Assembly (NCBI RefSeq): GCF_038002165.1
Contig: NZ_JBBOBR010000001.1
Span: 3,872,001 to 3,936,000 of the forward strand
Source: Cytobacillus sp. FSL H8-0458
GTDB taxonomy: Bacteria > Bacillota > Bacilli > Bacillales > Cytobacillaceae
Direction of reading: 5' to 3'
Length of the DNA: 64,000 nt
Shown here one piece after another: positions 41,956 through 50,310 of this stretch. The notes under the pieces are model-generated. The model worked only from the letters and a program-made list of their open reading frames with translations, searched no databases and had not been told where the DNA came from. Within the stretch, counting starts at the first letter, position 1, and every line of letters starts with the position of its first letter. Position numbers and translations under genes: made by a program.

Positions 41956-42714
41956 TTATTTATAAAGCTCCGTTAAAACCTCTTTCGATGGCAATTGAGC
42001 CATAAATTCAGTTAAATCAGCACGATCATTAATATATTTAATGTCCCCATCTGGTCCTTTGATTAAAATATGATAAATACACTTATTTGAGCAGCCTTCT
42101 GGTTCAACTCTGCTGATAATCGATTGAACCTTAATTATGTGCCCTAAAAATGTATTTAAAGGAGATCCCATAGGCATAACAGATTCTGGTGAATAAAAAC
42201 TATCTCTTTTCTCGTATAAATCCTTTGATGGCGGAATCATATCAATATGAATTGGATATTCATCATTTAATTCAGGTGACATAATAAATCCTCTACTTGC
42301 ATTGAATTGATACATTCCAAGCGATCCATCTTTATTAAAACCCACAATTTGAATAAAGATAGAATTAAGGCTCATTAAGCCTTCAACTAAATTCAAGTCC
42401 TGGAGTGTTTTATAACTTACTCTGCAACCTTCCATGAAAAGGTCTTTACAATCGTCTAGATAAAATTGAGGGGCTACTTCTTTCTTCAAATCCATAAAAA
42501 CTCCGTCGCCAATATCACCCCATCCAAATGCGGAAAAAATAACGTAATCGGTTAATTTTCTCGCCTTGTCTGATGTATAGAATCTTCCAGTTTCCTTTGA
42601 TTCCAGCATCTTACCAGTTTCTTGATCAATCTCATATTCAATTCGTTTAGTTAAAGTATCCGTGGCCACAATAGCGAATTCATTGTTAAATAAAAAGTTT
42701 TGAATTAGAGTCAT
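41956..42714 (-). CDS. Uncharacterised protein coupled to the tape-measure gene
   Basis: 252 residues, soluble, alpha/beta. The N-terminal pattern FAIVATDTLTKRIEYEID and KLTDYVIFSAFGWGDIGDG is faintly like the first strands of proteasome/HslV-type Ntn hydrolases, but no N-terminal Thr/Ser/Cys nucleophile is exposed, so this is weak. The start overlaps the tape-measure stop (ATGA). In tail operons this position normally holds the distal tail protein; the sequence shows no Dit features that I recognise. Confidence 0.6.
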   Translation of the reverse strand: MTLIQNFLFNNEFAIVATDTLTKRIEYEIDQETGKMLESKETGRFYTSDKARKLTDYVIFSAFGWGDIGDGVFMDLKKEVAPQFYLDDCKDLFMEGCRVSYKTLQDLNLVEGLMSLNSIFIQIVGFNKDGSLGMYQFNASRGFIMSPELNDEYPIHIDMIPPSKDLYEKRDSFYSPESVMPMGSPLNTFLGHIIKVQSIISRVEPEGCSNKCIYHILIKGPDGDIKYINDRADLTEFMAQLPSKEVLTELYK

Positions 42715-45700
42715 ACCACCACCTCAATCGTTACATTTTTAATGTACTGCAACATTTTAACTGCAACATTGGCATTTTCTTTGGTTTCTTCAGAGCTTTG
42801 AATTTCTGGTGTTGCGTACTGTCTAATTCCAAGATCCATCTTATATGGTGAGGCGGTAGGCATATTCCACCCGACTGTAGGTATACTCCACTTTTTCAAG
42901 AGCGATAAGCTATCCTCATTTGGAATTACTTTAGATCCTTGTGGAAGGTGAACTAATTCCGGACCTTCTTCCCCTACCCAAGTTAAGCCTCCTCGCCAAT
43001 TGGTGGTACCTTCTGCATTGTTTCCTATTTTTCCTCCAAAAAATTTAATTGGTAATGAGATAAAAGGAGGAAGAAGGCTTGATAAGGTGTTTAATAAAGT
43101 TAATTGTACCCCTTTCTTAGCTTTCTTTTCTGTTTCCTTTTGAAGGTCTTTGGCTCCGCCTTTATCATCAACATTTACATTCTTCTTAGCGTTTTTCTCT
43201 ACATCTTTTTGAAGCTTTGCAGCTCCACCTTTGTCATCAATTTTTATATCCTTCAAGTGGTCCTTGTCTAAAATTGTATTTAGATTACCTCCCTTTTCAA
43301 TTTGCTGGAGGATTTCGTTTGTCACCTCTCCTTGTTCTTTCTGGATGTCAACAATTCGCCCTCTGCTGCCTTCTAATTTAGAAATTTGTTCACTTAATTT
43401 GCCATTTTGCTGATTATATTCATCAGTTGTAATCTTACCTTTTTGATAATTTTCATTTAGGACCAACTGTTCTTTTTGCAGTTTAGCAATCTTGCTGTCT
43501 ACCAAACTCACTGCTTCAGTTGCCTTTCCATTAATATTAGACATTTTCAATTCTTGCTCAACCAGCTGATCGTAAACTTTAGCTTCTTCAGATATCCGGC
43601 TGTATAAATTGTTCAGGCGATTCTGTTCAATAGAGAACCCTTCATAAAGCCGGGTGAGTTCACTATCCATGCTAGTGGCTTTTTCTGTCCACATGGATTG
43701 TTCTCTTTTAAAGTGCTCAGCCCTGGCAGTATCTCCATCCGCTTCAGCCTGGTTAATTTCAGACTGTAAATCCTTAGCCTTTTGGCGATACCCAGCCTGT
43801 TCAAGTAATTTATCGTTGTATCTTTGAATTGTTTCGTTTAGAGTATTTTGAGTTTCGATATATTGATTTGCCGACTCTTTTAAATTGTCATATGCCTTAT
43901 CCTTTTCAATTTGAAGCTGATTGTTAATGAACTCCCTCTGCTTGTCCAGGATAGGCTGTAGATTCTCATTAAGGTCAATAAATGCATTGCCGTACTCTGA
44001 AACTTTTTGTGCAGTGGCTGGAGCATTCTCCCTGATGTCTTTGTCCAATCCGACAAACTTCTCAAATTCCTTCACAGTTAATCCGGACTTTTCCTGAAGC
44101 TCACCCATCTGGTCTTTGTATTCCTGTATCTTGCTTGGATCTGTCGCAAGTTTAATTTTGTCCTGGAGGTCTAGGTATTGACCAAGTTCATCGTTGCTTA
44201 AAGTTAATTTATTTCTTAGTGCTTCATACTGAGTAACGCTATCTTCAAGTGCTAATTGCTCTTTTATTAATGAATCAGTATGTTCAAGGTTGACCTCTTT
44301 TGACTTTTTAATTGCGTCACTCAAACCGAAAGTTGCCGCTGCGGCTAATCCAAGTCCAGTTGTTACAAGGCCTACAGGACCCGGGATTTTTGATAAAACT
44401 CCTGTTAATCCTCCGCCTAAACCTAAGCTTGCAGAGAGTGGCGAAACCACTTTAGTTAATGCACCAACCCCTGTGGCCAATGTCCCTAATGCAAACATGC
44501 TAGGTCCTGCAGCAGCTGCCAGCCCTCCAATGGCTAATATTGATTTCTGTCCTTCTGGTGACATTTCTGCAAAAGCTTCAGTAACGTCCCCTACTGTATC
44601 TGCAACTTTCGGAAGTACATCTTCAGCAACATCGAGAAGGATATCTCCTGCGGGTGCCATGTCTGTTGCGAAGTCACGCCAAATCTTTGTAGCCCTTGTG
44701 CCGAAGTTATCTCTTAAAGCATCACTAGCCTTTTTTGTGGCCCCTTCTACATTCTCTAACCCTTTGCTGGCATCCAGCATCGCATCAAATGCTTTTTCTC
44801 CAAGATCCTCAAATTGAGTGCCAAAAAGTCCAACTGCAGCAGTATTTTTTTCAGTTTCACTATCTGTATCCTTTAAGGCCTTAATTACTGTTTCAAATGC
44901 CTTTTTCGCATCTTTTCCACCTTTATTAAAACTCTTAGTCATTTCAGTTGCGTTTAAGCCAAGTGCCTGGAAAGCCTCGGTGCTGGTCTTAGAACCATCT
45001 TTCGCACGAAGGGAGAACTCCTTCATGGCGTCTCCAACTTTATCTAATTGAAAGGCTCCTGACTCAGCACCTGCTTTAAACTTTGCAAACATATCATCTG
45101 CTGTAAGTCCGAACTCTGAAAAGTACGTGGAGTATTCAGAAATGGAATCAAGAAATTCCCCGCTGAAATTCAGATTTTCTTGGAATCCTTTAGTTAAGTA
45201 ATCCATTGCATCCGAAGCACTCATCCCAAATTGTTCCATTAATACTTTTACTGCTCTCAGGGCTTCCTGCTGATCCGCCCATCCCCTTTGTTCAAAAAGG
45301 TCAAGACCTTTGGTTACATACGAGAGATCCACCTTACTTAAATCTCCAAGGCTCCTGGTTACCCCTGCAACTTTAGAAGCTACACCTTCTATACTGTCGC
45401 CAAATCCGTTTTCCCACAATTCTTTTGCAGTTTCATCTAATTCCTTTACTTTATCCTCAGAAAGCCCTAATTCGGCCTGAATTTGTCCGGAGGCTTTGTC
45501 AAAATCAAGCGCTGCCTTTCCAGCTGCTACACCGAGACCTGCCAAAGGTGTAGTTACATTCATGGTCATCGACTGACCTATATCTTTTATTTTGTCGCCC
45601 ACTCCAGTTATGGACTCCCCAAAGTTCGCCCATCTGGAGGAAGCTTGTTCTTGTTCGTTTTGCAAATCACTTAATTCCTGGGCAGTGCGTTGAATTGATC

Positions 45701-46034
45701 GTTCTAAATTTCTGAGGGCTGCTACTTGATTATTGTAGGACCGTGCAGCTGCTTCAGCTTCTCTGGACCCTTCGCCGTATTCCTGAACCATCCGTTCATA
45801 TTCTTGTCTAGAAGCCTGGACAATTTGTTCTTGGATTTCCAGTTTTCTATTAAGCCCCTGAAGACGTGTCTCATATTTAGCAACCGATCTATCGGCACGG
45901 TCAAATGATGAGAGATTGGCCTTCATTTCGCTATTAACTGTTTTGAGCCGATCTTTAAGACCGGTTAATCCACGATCTAATCTCAAGCTGTCTATATCCA
46001 ATCCTATGGCTAAACCTTCAATTCGTTCAGTCAT
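42711..46034 (-). CDS. Phage tail tape measure protein (TP901 type)
   Basis: 1107 residues. The N-terminal 170 residues are coiled coil. The TP901 core follows at about 150-470 (IKDIGQSMTMNVTTPLAGLG and SGQIQAELGLSEDKVKEL). Hydrophobic helices lie at about 490-580, a long coiled coil at 590-920, and the C-terminal signature TTNWRGGLTWVGEEGPELVH precedes HLPQGSKVIPNE. The tape measure sets the tail length of siphophages and myophages; 1107 residues would suit a tail of roughly 150-170 nm by the usual 0.15 nm per residue. It is the only recognisable virion gene in the element. Confidence 0.93.
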   Translation of the reverse strand: MTERIEGLAIGLDIDSLRLDRGLTGLKDRLKTVNSEMKANLSSFDRADRSVAKYETRLQGLNRKLEIQEQIVQASRQEYERMVQEYGEGSREAEAAARSYNNQVAALRNLERSIQRTAQELSDLQNEQEQASSRWANFGESITGVGDKIKDIGQSMTMNVTTPLAGLGVAAGKAALDFDKASGQIQAELGLSEDKVKELDETAKELWENGFGDSIEGVASKVAGVTRSLGDLSKVDLSYVTKGLDLFEQRGWADQQEALRAVKVLMEQFGMSASDAMDYLTKGFQENLNFSGEFLDSISEYSTYFSEFGLTADDMFAKFKAGAESGAFQLDKVGDAMKEFSLRAKDGSKTSTEAFQALGLNATEMTKSFNKGGKDAKKAFETVIKALKDTDSETEKNTAAVGLFGTQFEDLGEKAFDAMLDASKGLENVEGATKKASDALRDNFGTRATKIWRDFATDMAPAGDILLDVAEDVLPKVADTVGDVTEAFAEMSPEGQKSILAIGGLAAAAGPSMFALGTLATGVGALTKVVSPLSASLGLGGGLTGVLSKIPGPVGLVTTGLGLAAAATFGLSDAIKKSKEVNLEHTDSLIKEQLALEDSVTQYEALRNKLTLSNDELGQYLDLQDKIKLATDPSKIQEYKDQMGELQEKSGLTVKEFEKFVGLDKDIRENAPATAQKVSEYGNAFIDLNENLQPILDKQREFINNQLQIEKDKAYDNLKESANQYIETQNTLNETIQRYNDKLLEQAGYRQKAKDLQSEINQAEADGDTARAEHFKREQSMWTEKATSMDSELTRLYEGFSIEQNRLNNLYSRISEEAKVYDQLVEQELKMSNINGKATEAVSLVDSKIAKLQKEQLVLNENYQKGKITTDEYNQQNGKLSEQISKLEGSRGRIVDIQKEQGEVTNEILQQIEKGGNLNTILDKDHLKDIKIDDKGGAAKLQKDVEKNAKKNVNVDDKGGAKDLQKETEKKAKKGVQLTLLNTLSSLLPPFISLPIKFFGGKIGNNAEGTTNWRGGLTWVGEEGPELVHLPQGSKVIPNEDSLSLLKKWSIPTVGWNMPTASPYKMDLGIRQYATPEIQSSEETKENANVAVKMLQYIKNVTIEVVV

Positions 46035-46093
46035 TGTTTTTCACTCCTATCTAAATTTGATAAAAGGGATGGATAATACCCACCCCTGAATAA

Positions 46094-46543
46094 TTACAAT
46101 GCTTTAATATCATCAAAAGTAAGTCTTTTAGGTTGCTCATGAACAATCTTTTTACCCACTTCGATTTTATAATCTTCACCTTCACTCAAAGCTATCTGAT
46201 AGCTTATATAGTTACTCCCCTTTTTTTCTTTAAAATTGATCCCTGGCACACCGAAACGGGCCATATTCCATTGAACAAAATTTTTAACTTCTGCAATTCG
46301 AGTGGTTTCATCTGGGTCATCAAAATAAAAACTCATTTGTCCTTTATAGGGGAAAACTTGCATTTTTTCTTCTGTTACATTTCGTGCTAAAAAATCCTTA
46401 AACCTTTCAATGGGACCACGCTTTTTATTAAATAGTCCAAAATTAGCTTTTGCTTGTTCGGATATTGGAATTACTTGATATGGATAACTACAAGCAATCG
46501 ATAACATTTCTTTTTTAGCAATTTCCTTTTCGAATGCGTGCAT
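46094..46543 (-). CDS. Uncharacterised protein upstream of the tape-measure gene
   Basis: 149 residues, soluble, mixed. Motifs include QVFPYKGQMSFYFDDPDE and FGVPGINFKEKKGSNYISYQ. The start overlaps the stop of the preceding gene by one base. In phage tail operons the two genes before the tape measure are usually assembly chaperones; size and position fit, sequence similarity is not evident. Confidence 0.6.
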   Translation of the reverse strand: MHAFEKEIAKKEMLSIACSYPYQVIPISEQAKANFGLFNKKRGPIERFKDFLARNVTEEKMQVFPYKGQMSFYFDDPDETTRIAEVKNFVQWNMARFGVPGINFKEKKGSNYISYQIALSEGEDYKIEVGKKIVHEQPKRLTFDDIKAL

Positions 46544-47157
46544 TATTTTTCACCTCTATTTGATTCAGTGATTGTAGTAGTGGATTCAAGTTTCTGCATG
46601 CCATCAATAGCTTTTCTCAGATTATCAAGCGTCGAGTTAGCAATGTCTCCGAACCTGGAATAATTGAGTTGTTTTAACAAATACTCGATTTTAAAAACTG
46701 TATTTTCTCCAATTTCTCCATTTAGAAGAACATCAATTTTAACTGGCATGAGAGATAAACGCTCTAATGTTTCAATGTTTTTGATTAACGGTAATACTTC
46801 TTTTTCTAAATGTTTGTAATGGTGATTTAACTGACCTACTAATTCAGCTAACTTTTGATTTACTTCCGATTGTTCAATTGCGACATTCCTACTTACCTTT
46901 TCTCGATATTCATTTGGTACTGCTGGTTCGTTAAATTGCCTAAATTGGATCTTCCTCTTCAGTTCCTTTTCGAGCTTTTCCAATGCATCGTACTCATCCG
47001 GATTGCTAGCTGTTTTTAAATAGCTGCTAACCAGTTGATGTTTTTCTTCTATTCCCATTTGTTTCGATAAGGTTTGTTCATTTTCCAAAACTATTTGAAT
47101 AGCTTTTTTTGATTCCACAAAATAATTATTTGGGTCAATAAAACTTGTTTTTTCCAA
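46543..47157 (-). CDS. Uncharacterised coiled-coil protein, first gene of the tape-measure operon
   Basis: 204 residues, almost fully helical with heptads (ALEKLEKELKRKIQFRQF, then HHYKHLEKEVLPLIKNIE). No membrane segment. It is the first gene after the cos-like region. It has no features of TerS (no HTH seen) and cannot be assigned; a structural or scaffold-like role is possible. Confidence 0.6.
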   Translation of the reverse strand: MEKTSFIDPNNYFVESKKAIQIVLENEQTLSKQMGIEEKHQLVSSYLKTASNPDEYDALEKLEKELKRKIQFRQFNEPAVPNEYREKVSRNVAIEQSEVNQKLAELVGQLNHHYKHLEKEVLPLIKNIETLERLSLMPVKIDVLLNGEIGENTVFKIEYLLKQLNYSRFGDIANSTLDNLRKAIDGMQKLESTTTITESNRGEK

Positions 47158-47189
47158 AGGTTACTACCTCCATTTTAGTATTGTTTATT

Positions 47190-47305
47190 ATTAGGGACCC
47201 CCCTCCCCTTACGCGAGGGGAAAAACGAATAAATTTGGAGAGTCGAGCCCCCTCCCCGGTGCCCCAATTTGAAAAAAAGTTGAAAATAAAAAGAGGGGGG
47301 GGGAC
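47190..47305. other. GC-rich cos-like region of a phage-type element
   Basis: In AT-rich surroundings this stretch holds CCCCCCTCCCC, a CCCCTTACGCGAGGGG hairpin, the segment GTCGAGCCCCCTCCCCGG with GTGCCCC, and then a run of nine G. GC blocks separated by A-tracts immediately after ArpU-type genes are where cos sites lie in many siphophages of Firmicutes. No gene is convincing here. The reading as cos is from composition, motifs and position. Confidence 0.5.
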
Positions 47306-47438
47306 TTTATAAAATTATTTTTTTGTTTCCACCTCCTCCAGGCTTGATTGTTTAGCTGCAACACCACCCCCTTAAAGGCATTAAATAAATTTATGTTATT
47401 TCGAAAAATAGATAAGTATTTCTTATAAATCATGGCCA

Positions 47439-47792
47439 TTAAATAATCCCCAGAGCTATAGCCAGCTGCTCTATCGCCTGCTTTTTGATGTCATAGTATT
47501 GTCCTTTGCTTAACCCTAAATCTAAATAAATGGATAGATCTGTTTCCTGATGGCGGCCTAAGTATTTCCTTTCTAAGATCATTCGTTCATCATTGGTTAA
47601 AGCTTCAGATAGTGCACGGTCAATCTGCTTGCATTTAAGCTCCTTAGCTGCATCGCTATCGACTAAGACTGGAAAGACTTTATTTAGCCCTGCTGCTGTT
47701 AATTCACGTTTGTTTTCTATGGCCACCTTGTATGTCTGATATAGCTTTAACTCATGTGATATTATCCTCTGGAGCTCCTTGTCACTTATCAT
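47439..47792 (-). CDS. ArpU-family phage late regulator, copy 2
   Basis: 117 residues with a sigma-70 region-4-like C-terminus (ALTNDERMILERKYLGRHQE, SKGQYYDIKKQAIEQLAIAL). ArpU/RinA-like proteins activate late phage transcription. It overlaps the previous ArpU-like gene by 4 nt. It lies directly before the cos-like region. Confidence 0.78.
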   Translation of the reverse strand: MISDKELQRIISHELKLYQTYKVAIENKRELTAAGLNKVFPVLVDSDAAKELKCKQIDRALSEALTNDERMILERKYLGRHQETDLSIYLDLGLSKGQYYDIKKQAIEQLAIALGII

Positions 47793-48148
47793 AAGTCACC
47801 TAAATACAAGGCTAGTTTTAGAATCGCATTACGCCTGATCTTGTTGTATGTAACGGAACTGATTGGCGGTTTAAACACTTCACTATAGATTTGATAATCC
47901 TTCACATATTCATAATCTAGACAATCCAGATATCTTTTTTTAATCAAAAATTGTTCTTTGGTGGTTAATTGGGAAACTGCCTTATCAATCGCATCACAGA
48001 ATCTTTTCATTTCCTCTGAGGATTCAAAAATGAATTCTCTGGATTCATAGTCAAGGAGTTTATACAGATGATACCTTTCAATTAGATTCTCTATTTGTTT
48101 TCTGATCGCTTTGACTTCGGCAGCAGAATATTTATTTAACAGTTCCAT
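47789..48148 (-). CDS. ArpU-family phage late regulator, copy 1
   Basis: 119 residues: helical N-terminus (EVKAIRKQIENLIERYHLYK) and a region-4-like part (LTTKEQFLIKKRYLDCLDYE, TYNKIRRNAILKLALYLGDL). Similar in plan to the next gene, so the two are a tandem pair that might act as a heteromer. An 11-bp inverted repeat overlaps its start codon. Confidence 0.75.
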   Translation of the reverse strand: MELLNKYSAAEVKAIRKQIENLIERYHLYKLLDYESREFIFESSEEMKRFCDAIDKAVSQLTTKEQFLIKKRYLDCLDYEYVKDYQIYSEVFKPPISSVTYNKIRRNAILKLALYLGDL

Positions 48149-48187
48149 ACAATCCCACCTTGTGTTATAATCCAGATGGGATTGTAT
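48147..48187. repeat. Inverted repeat overlapping the ArpU-like start codon
   Basis: ATACAATCCCA (48147-48157) and TGGGATTGTAT (48177-48187), perfect 11-bp arms 19 bp apart. A TATAAT element lies between them. An operator or a translation-blocking hairpin. Confidence 0.75.
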
Positions 48188-48200
48188 TTAACGAACATAT

Positions 48201-48494
48201 TTAATTGATTTTCTTGCCTTCACTATTCGCAGTAGTGAAGGCTTTTTTCTTTTCCTCTGGTTGTAGAAGATCTGTGATACTTTCCAGGTCCTTGTGAGTG
48301 ACTCTTCCTGATCCCTTTACCTTACCAAGCACATAGACCATATAAAGTGCCCAGGTTAAATCGTTGTGTCTGCCGGCTTCTTCTCTAAAAACTTTATTGA
48401 TGAGAATTTTTTCATCTGGCGTAGGTGCCATTTGATTCCCCACGCATTCACGTAGCTGCTTATAATTTTCAATGGATTTTTTTGTTCTTGGCAT
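48201..48494 (-). CDS. Hypothetical phage-element protein
   Basis: 97 residues, basic N-terminus (PRTKKSIENYKQLRECVGNQM), mostly helical, ends EGKKIN. The central stretch AGRHNDLTWALYMVYVLGKV is hydrophobic. It follows the 98-residue gene in the early operon. Not recognised. Confidence 0.6.
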   Translation of the reverse strand: MPRTKKSIENYKQLRECVGNQMAPTPDEKILINKVFREEAGRHNDLTWALYMVYVLGKVKGSGRVTHKDLESITDLLQPEEKKKAFTTANSEGKKIN

Positions 48495-48570
48495 TTAGCT
48501 GACACTCCCCTATATAATTGTTTTCTCTGAAACTAAGAACCTCTTGAAACTGATCAGCGTTAAAGGATCA

Positions 48571-48867
48571 TTAATGTTTGCTCTGCCTTTGGGACCGTTC
48601 ATATTCAAGTTCAATGAGTGTTATCCCCATCGTTAAAATAAAGCTGTCAAACTCTCTTGAGTTTAACGATTTAACTATTTGATCTTTCGCCTCTTGAATG
48701 TAATCCTGCAGTTCCTGATCCGAATGGTCTTTAAAGCGAAATCTTTGAACTGCGCTTTGAGTGTAGTCTTTGATCTCTTCGTCTAAATCTGGATCAAATA
48801 ATCCGCATTTTTGGGTAGAGTTTTCATTATTAATTTTTCCAGTTAAAATCTTCTGGGTCCTTGCCAT
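48571..48867 (-). CDS. Hypothetical phage-element protein
   Basis: 98 residues from the ATG at 48867 (AGAGGTGG 8 nt upstream). It overlaps the 3' end of the DnaD-like gene by 38 nt. Acidic with two helices (FKDHSDQELQDYIQEAKDQI). No recognised family. Common size for early phage proteins. Confidence 0.6.
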   Translation of the reverse strand: MARTQKILTGKINNENSTQKCGLFDPDLDEEIKDYTQSAVQRFRFKDHSDQELQDYIQEAKDQIVKSLNSREFDSFILTMGITLIELEYERSQRQSKH

Positions 48868-49690
48868 CTTGGATCCACCTCTGGAACTCAATTTCTTTAT
48901 CTCTTATGTCCTTTTTTGGAATAGTTTTATTAAAACCATTAGAGGACTTTCTGTTTAACATATCTTCTGCTTGTCCTGGTGAGGTGTTCCTCATTATTCC
49001 TAAGGTGTACTCTTCTTTGTGTTCTCCATCATCATAGGCTTCAATGTGTTTTTTTAATGCATATTGAATCACTACCGGATCAAACTTTGTCCATTTCTTC
49101 ATAGCTTTCAAAATAACGCTATAGTGGATTTTTCCGGACGTTCTAGTTTTTTTAATAACCATCCAATATTGATCAATTAATGATTGAATTTCTGAAGAGT
49201 ACTGCCGCCGTAAATCTTTGATTTCGGCAATAAGTATTTCTTCTTTTGCATTCTTTGCATTGTTAGCATTCTTGTTTTTGTTTACCGTTCGTTTACCTTT
49301 AGTTTCCGGTTCCTTACCTATAGCGTTTCCTGTTTCTAATATCCCTTCGATTTCATCTTGATATTTCGCATAGTTTACGATAGTGAAGAGTGTTCCCTGT
49401 TCAGTTTCCTGTATCGTTACTCTATCGGCCTTAACCAGTTTGTTAACACACTTACTAATGGTCTTAAGTGAGTACTCTTTCAGCCCCCTTCCTTCTTTGT
49501 ATGCCAGGTCTTGTGCCAGCTTCCTATAGGATCTAATCCATTGACCCCGATTGACTTCCTCACCTTGTATTTTCACCCCATCTTTATGAGATGCTTTTAA
49601 CAAAAGGTAAGAAAACAACCTAAATGTTGTTACATCATTCCATAAATCCGATTCTAAAATTTCCCGATGTAATTTAATCCAGCCTTGCAT
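48830..49690 (-). CDS. DnaD-like phage replisome organiser
   Basis: 286 residues from the ATG at 49690, after GAGAGGTGAT. The N-terminal winged-helix domain spans about 1-110 (GWIKLHREILESDLWNDVTT, then FRLFSYLLLKASH). A charged linker (NKNKNANNAKNAKEE) leads to a DnaB2/DnaD-like C-terminus (VIQYALKKHIEAYDDGEHKE followed by YTLGIMRN). It initiates element replication by loading host helicase. Confidence 0.82.
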   Translation of the reverse strand: MQGWIKLHREILESDLWNDVTTFRLFSYLLLKASHKDGVKIQGEEVNRGQWIRSYRKLAQDLAYKEGRGLKEYSLKTISKCVNKLVKADRVTIQETEQGTLFTIVNYAKYQDEIEGILETGNAIGKEPETKGKRTVNKNKNANNAKNAKEEILIAEIKDLRRQYSSEIQSLIDQYWMVIKKTRTSGKIHYSVILKAMKKWTKFDPVVIQYALKKHIEAYDDGEHKEEYTLGIMRNTSPGQAEDMLNRKSSNGFNKTIPKKDIRDKEIEFQRWIQDGKDPEDFNWKN

Positions 49691-49719
49691 ATCACCTCTC
49701 ACCTACTCTTATCCATTCT

Positions 49720-49995
49720 TCAAGCCTCCTTTTTCCTAACTGTTATAGACCATTGATCAATGTAATTTTGAACTTCATTCCTGTTAAAAAGCCATTTAGT
49801 GCCGACACGAATCTTTGGGAAGTTAGGATCCCGGATAAATAATTTTTCAATTGTTGGCCAGGATAACGAGAGCATTTTACACAGCTGCTTGGAATCCATA
49901 AGAAGTGAGTCGAATTCGATTTGATCTAATCTTTTTTGGACTTCAGCCAAATACATTGCTTTTAGTTCTTCTTTATCCAGCTTAATTTCTATCAC
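49720..49995 (-). CDS. Excisionase-like helix-turn-helix protein
   Basis: 91 residues. The C-terminal half is a MerR-like excisionase HTH (QLCKMLSLSWPTIEKLFIRD, then PKIRVGTKWLFNRNEVQNYI). In this position between Cro and the replication gene it is a candidate excisionase for the element, or a replication-site factor. Confidence 0.75.
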   Translation of the reverse strand: MIEIKLDKEELKAMYLAEVQKRLDQIEFDSLLMDSKQLCKMLSLSWPTIEKLFIRDPNFPKIRVGTKWLFNRNEVQNYIDQWSITVRKKEA

Positions 49996-50011
49996 TTATC
50001 TCACCCTTTCT

Positions 50012-50028
50012 GTTAACCATGTAGAACA
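50012..50028. promoter_or_regulatory. Operator repeat 1 of the lysogeny switch
   Basis: GTTAACCATGTAGAACA overlaps the cro-like stop codon and lies in front of the excisionase-like gene. Confidence 0.6.
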
Positions 50029-50222
50029 TCGTTGGCAAAAAAAATTTCTTTTGGATTTTTTTTTAGCACATCGCAAATCGCTATCATAAGTAAGCCGTTA
50101 GGAACTTGACCATAAAGTTCTATATTAGTGATTGTTTGACGGCTAGTCTTTACTCTTCTAGCAAGCTCCGAGACAGGCATTCCAACTTCTTTTCTAACCT
50201 CTCGAAGTTTATTGTTAACCAT
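50013..50222 (-). CDS. Cro-like XRE regulator
   Basis: 69 residues from the ATG at 50222 (AAGGAGGTG 6 nt upstream). HTH: MPVSELARRVKTSRQTITNI. It diverges from the repressor gene, and its start codon lies inside an operator repeat, which indicates control at its own promoter. Confidence 0.85.
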   Translation of the reverse strand: MVNNKLREVRKEVGMPVSELARRVKTSRQTITNIELYGQVPNGLLMIAICDVLKKNPKEIFFANDVLHG

Positions 50223-50285
50223 GCAGAACACCTCCTTGATAAACATAATACATCATGCTATCATTAGTGTCAACCATGTATAACA
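50214..50285. promoter_or_regulatory. Operator repeats 2 and 3 between cro and repressor genes
   Basis: GTTAACCATGCAGAACA (50214-50230) and GTCAACCATGTATAACA (50269-50285) share 14 of 17 positions with each other and with the copy at 50012. They bracket the divergent promoters. Confidence 0.72.
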
Positions 50286-50310
50286 ATATATTTTGAAAGG
50301 GAGTAATTTG

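Noticed and set aside
47209..47439. 76-residue minus-strand frame across the cos-like region
   Set aside because: Its sequence is dictated by poly-G/C and A-tracts, there is no ribosome binding site, and it overlaps the start of nothing conserved. The segment is better read as a non-coding site.
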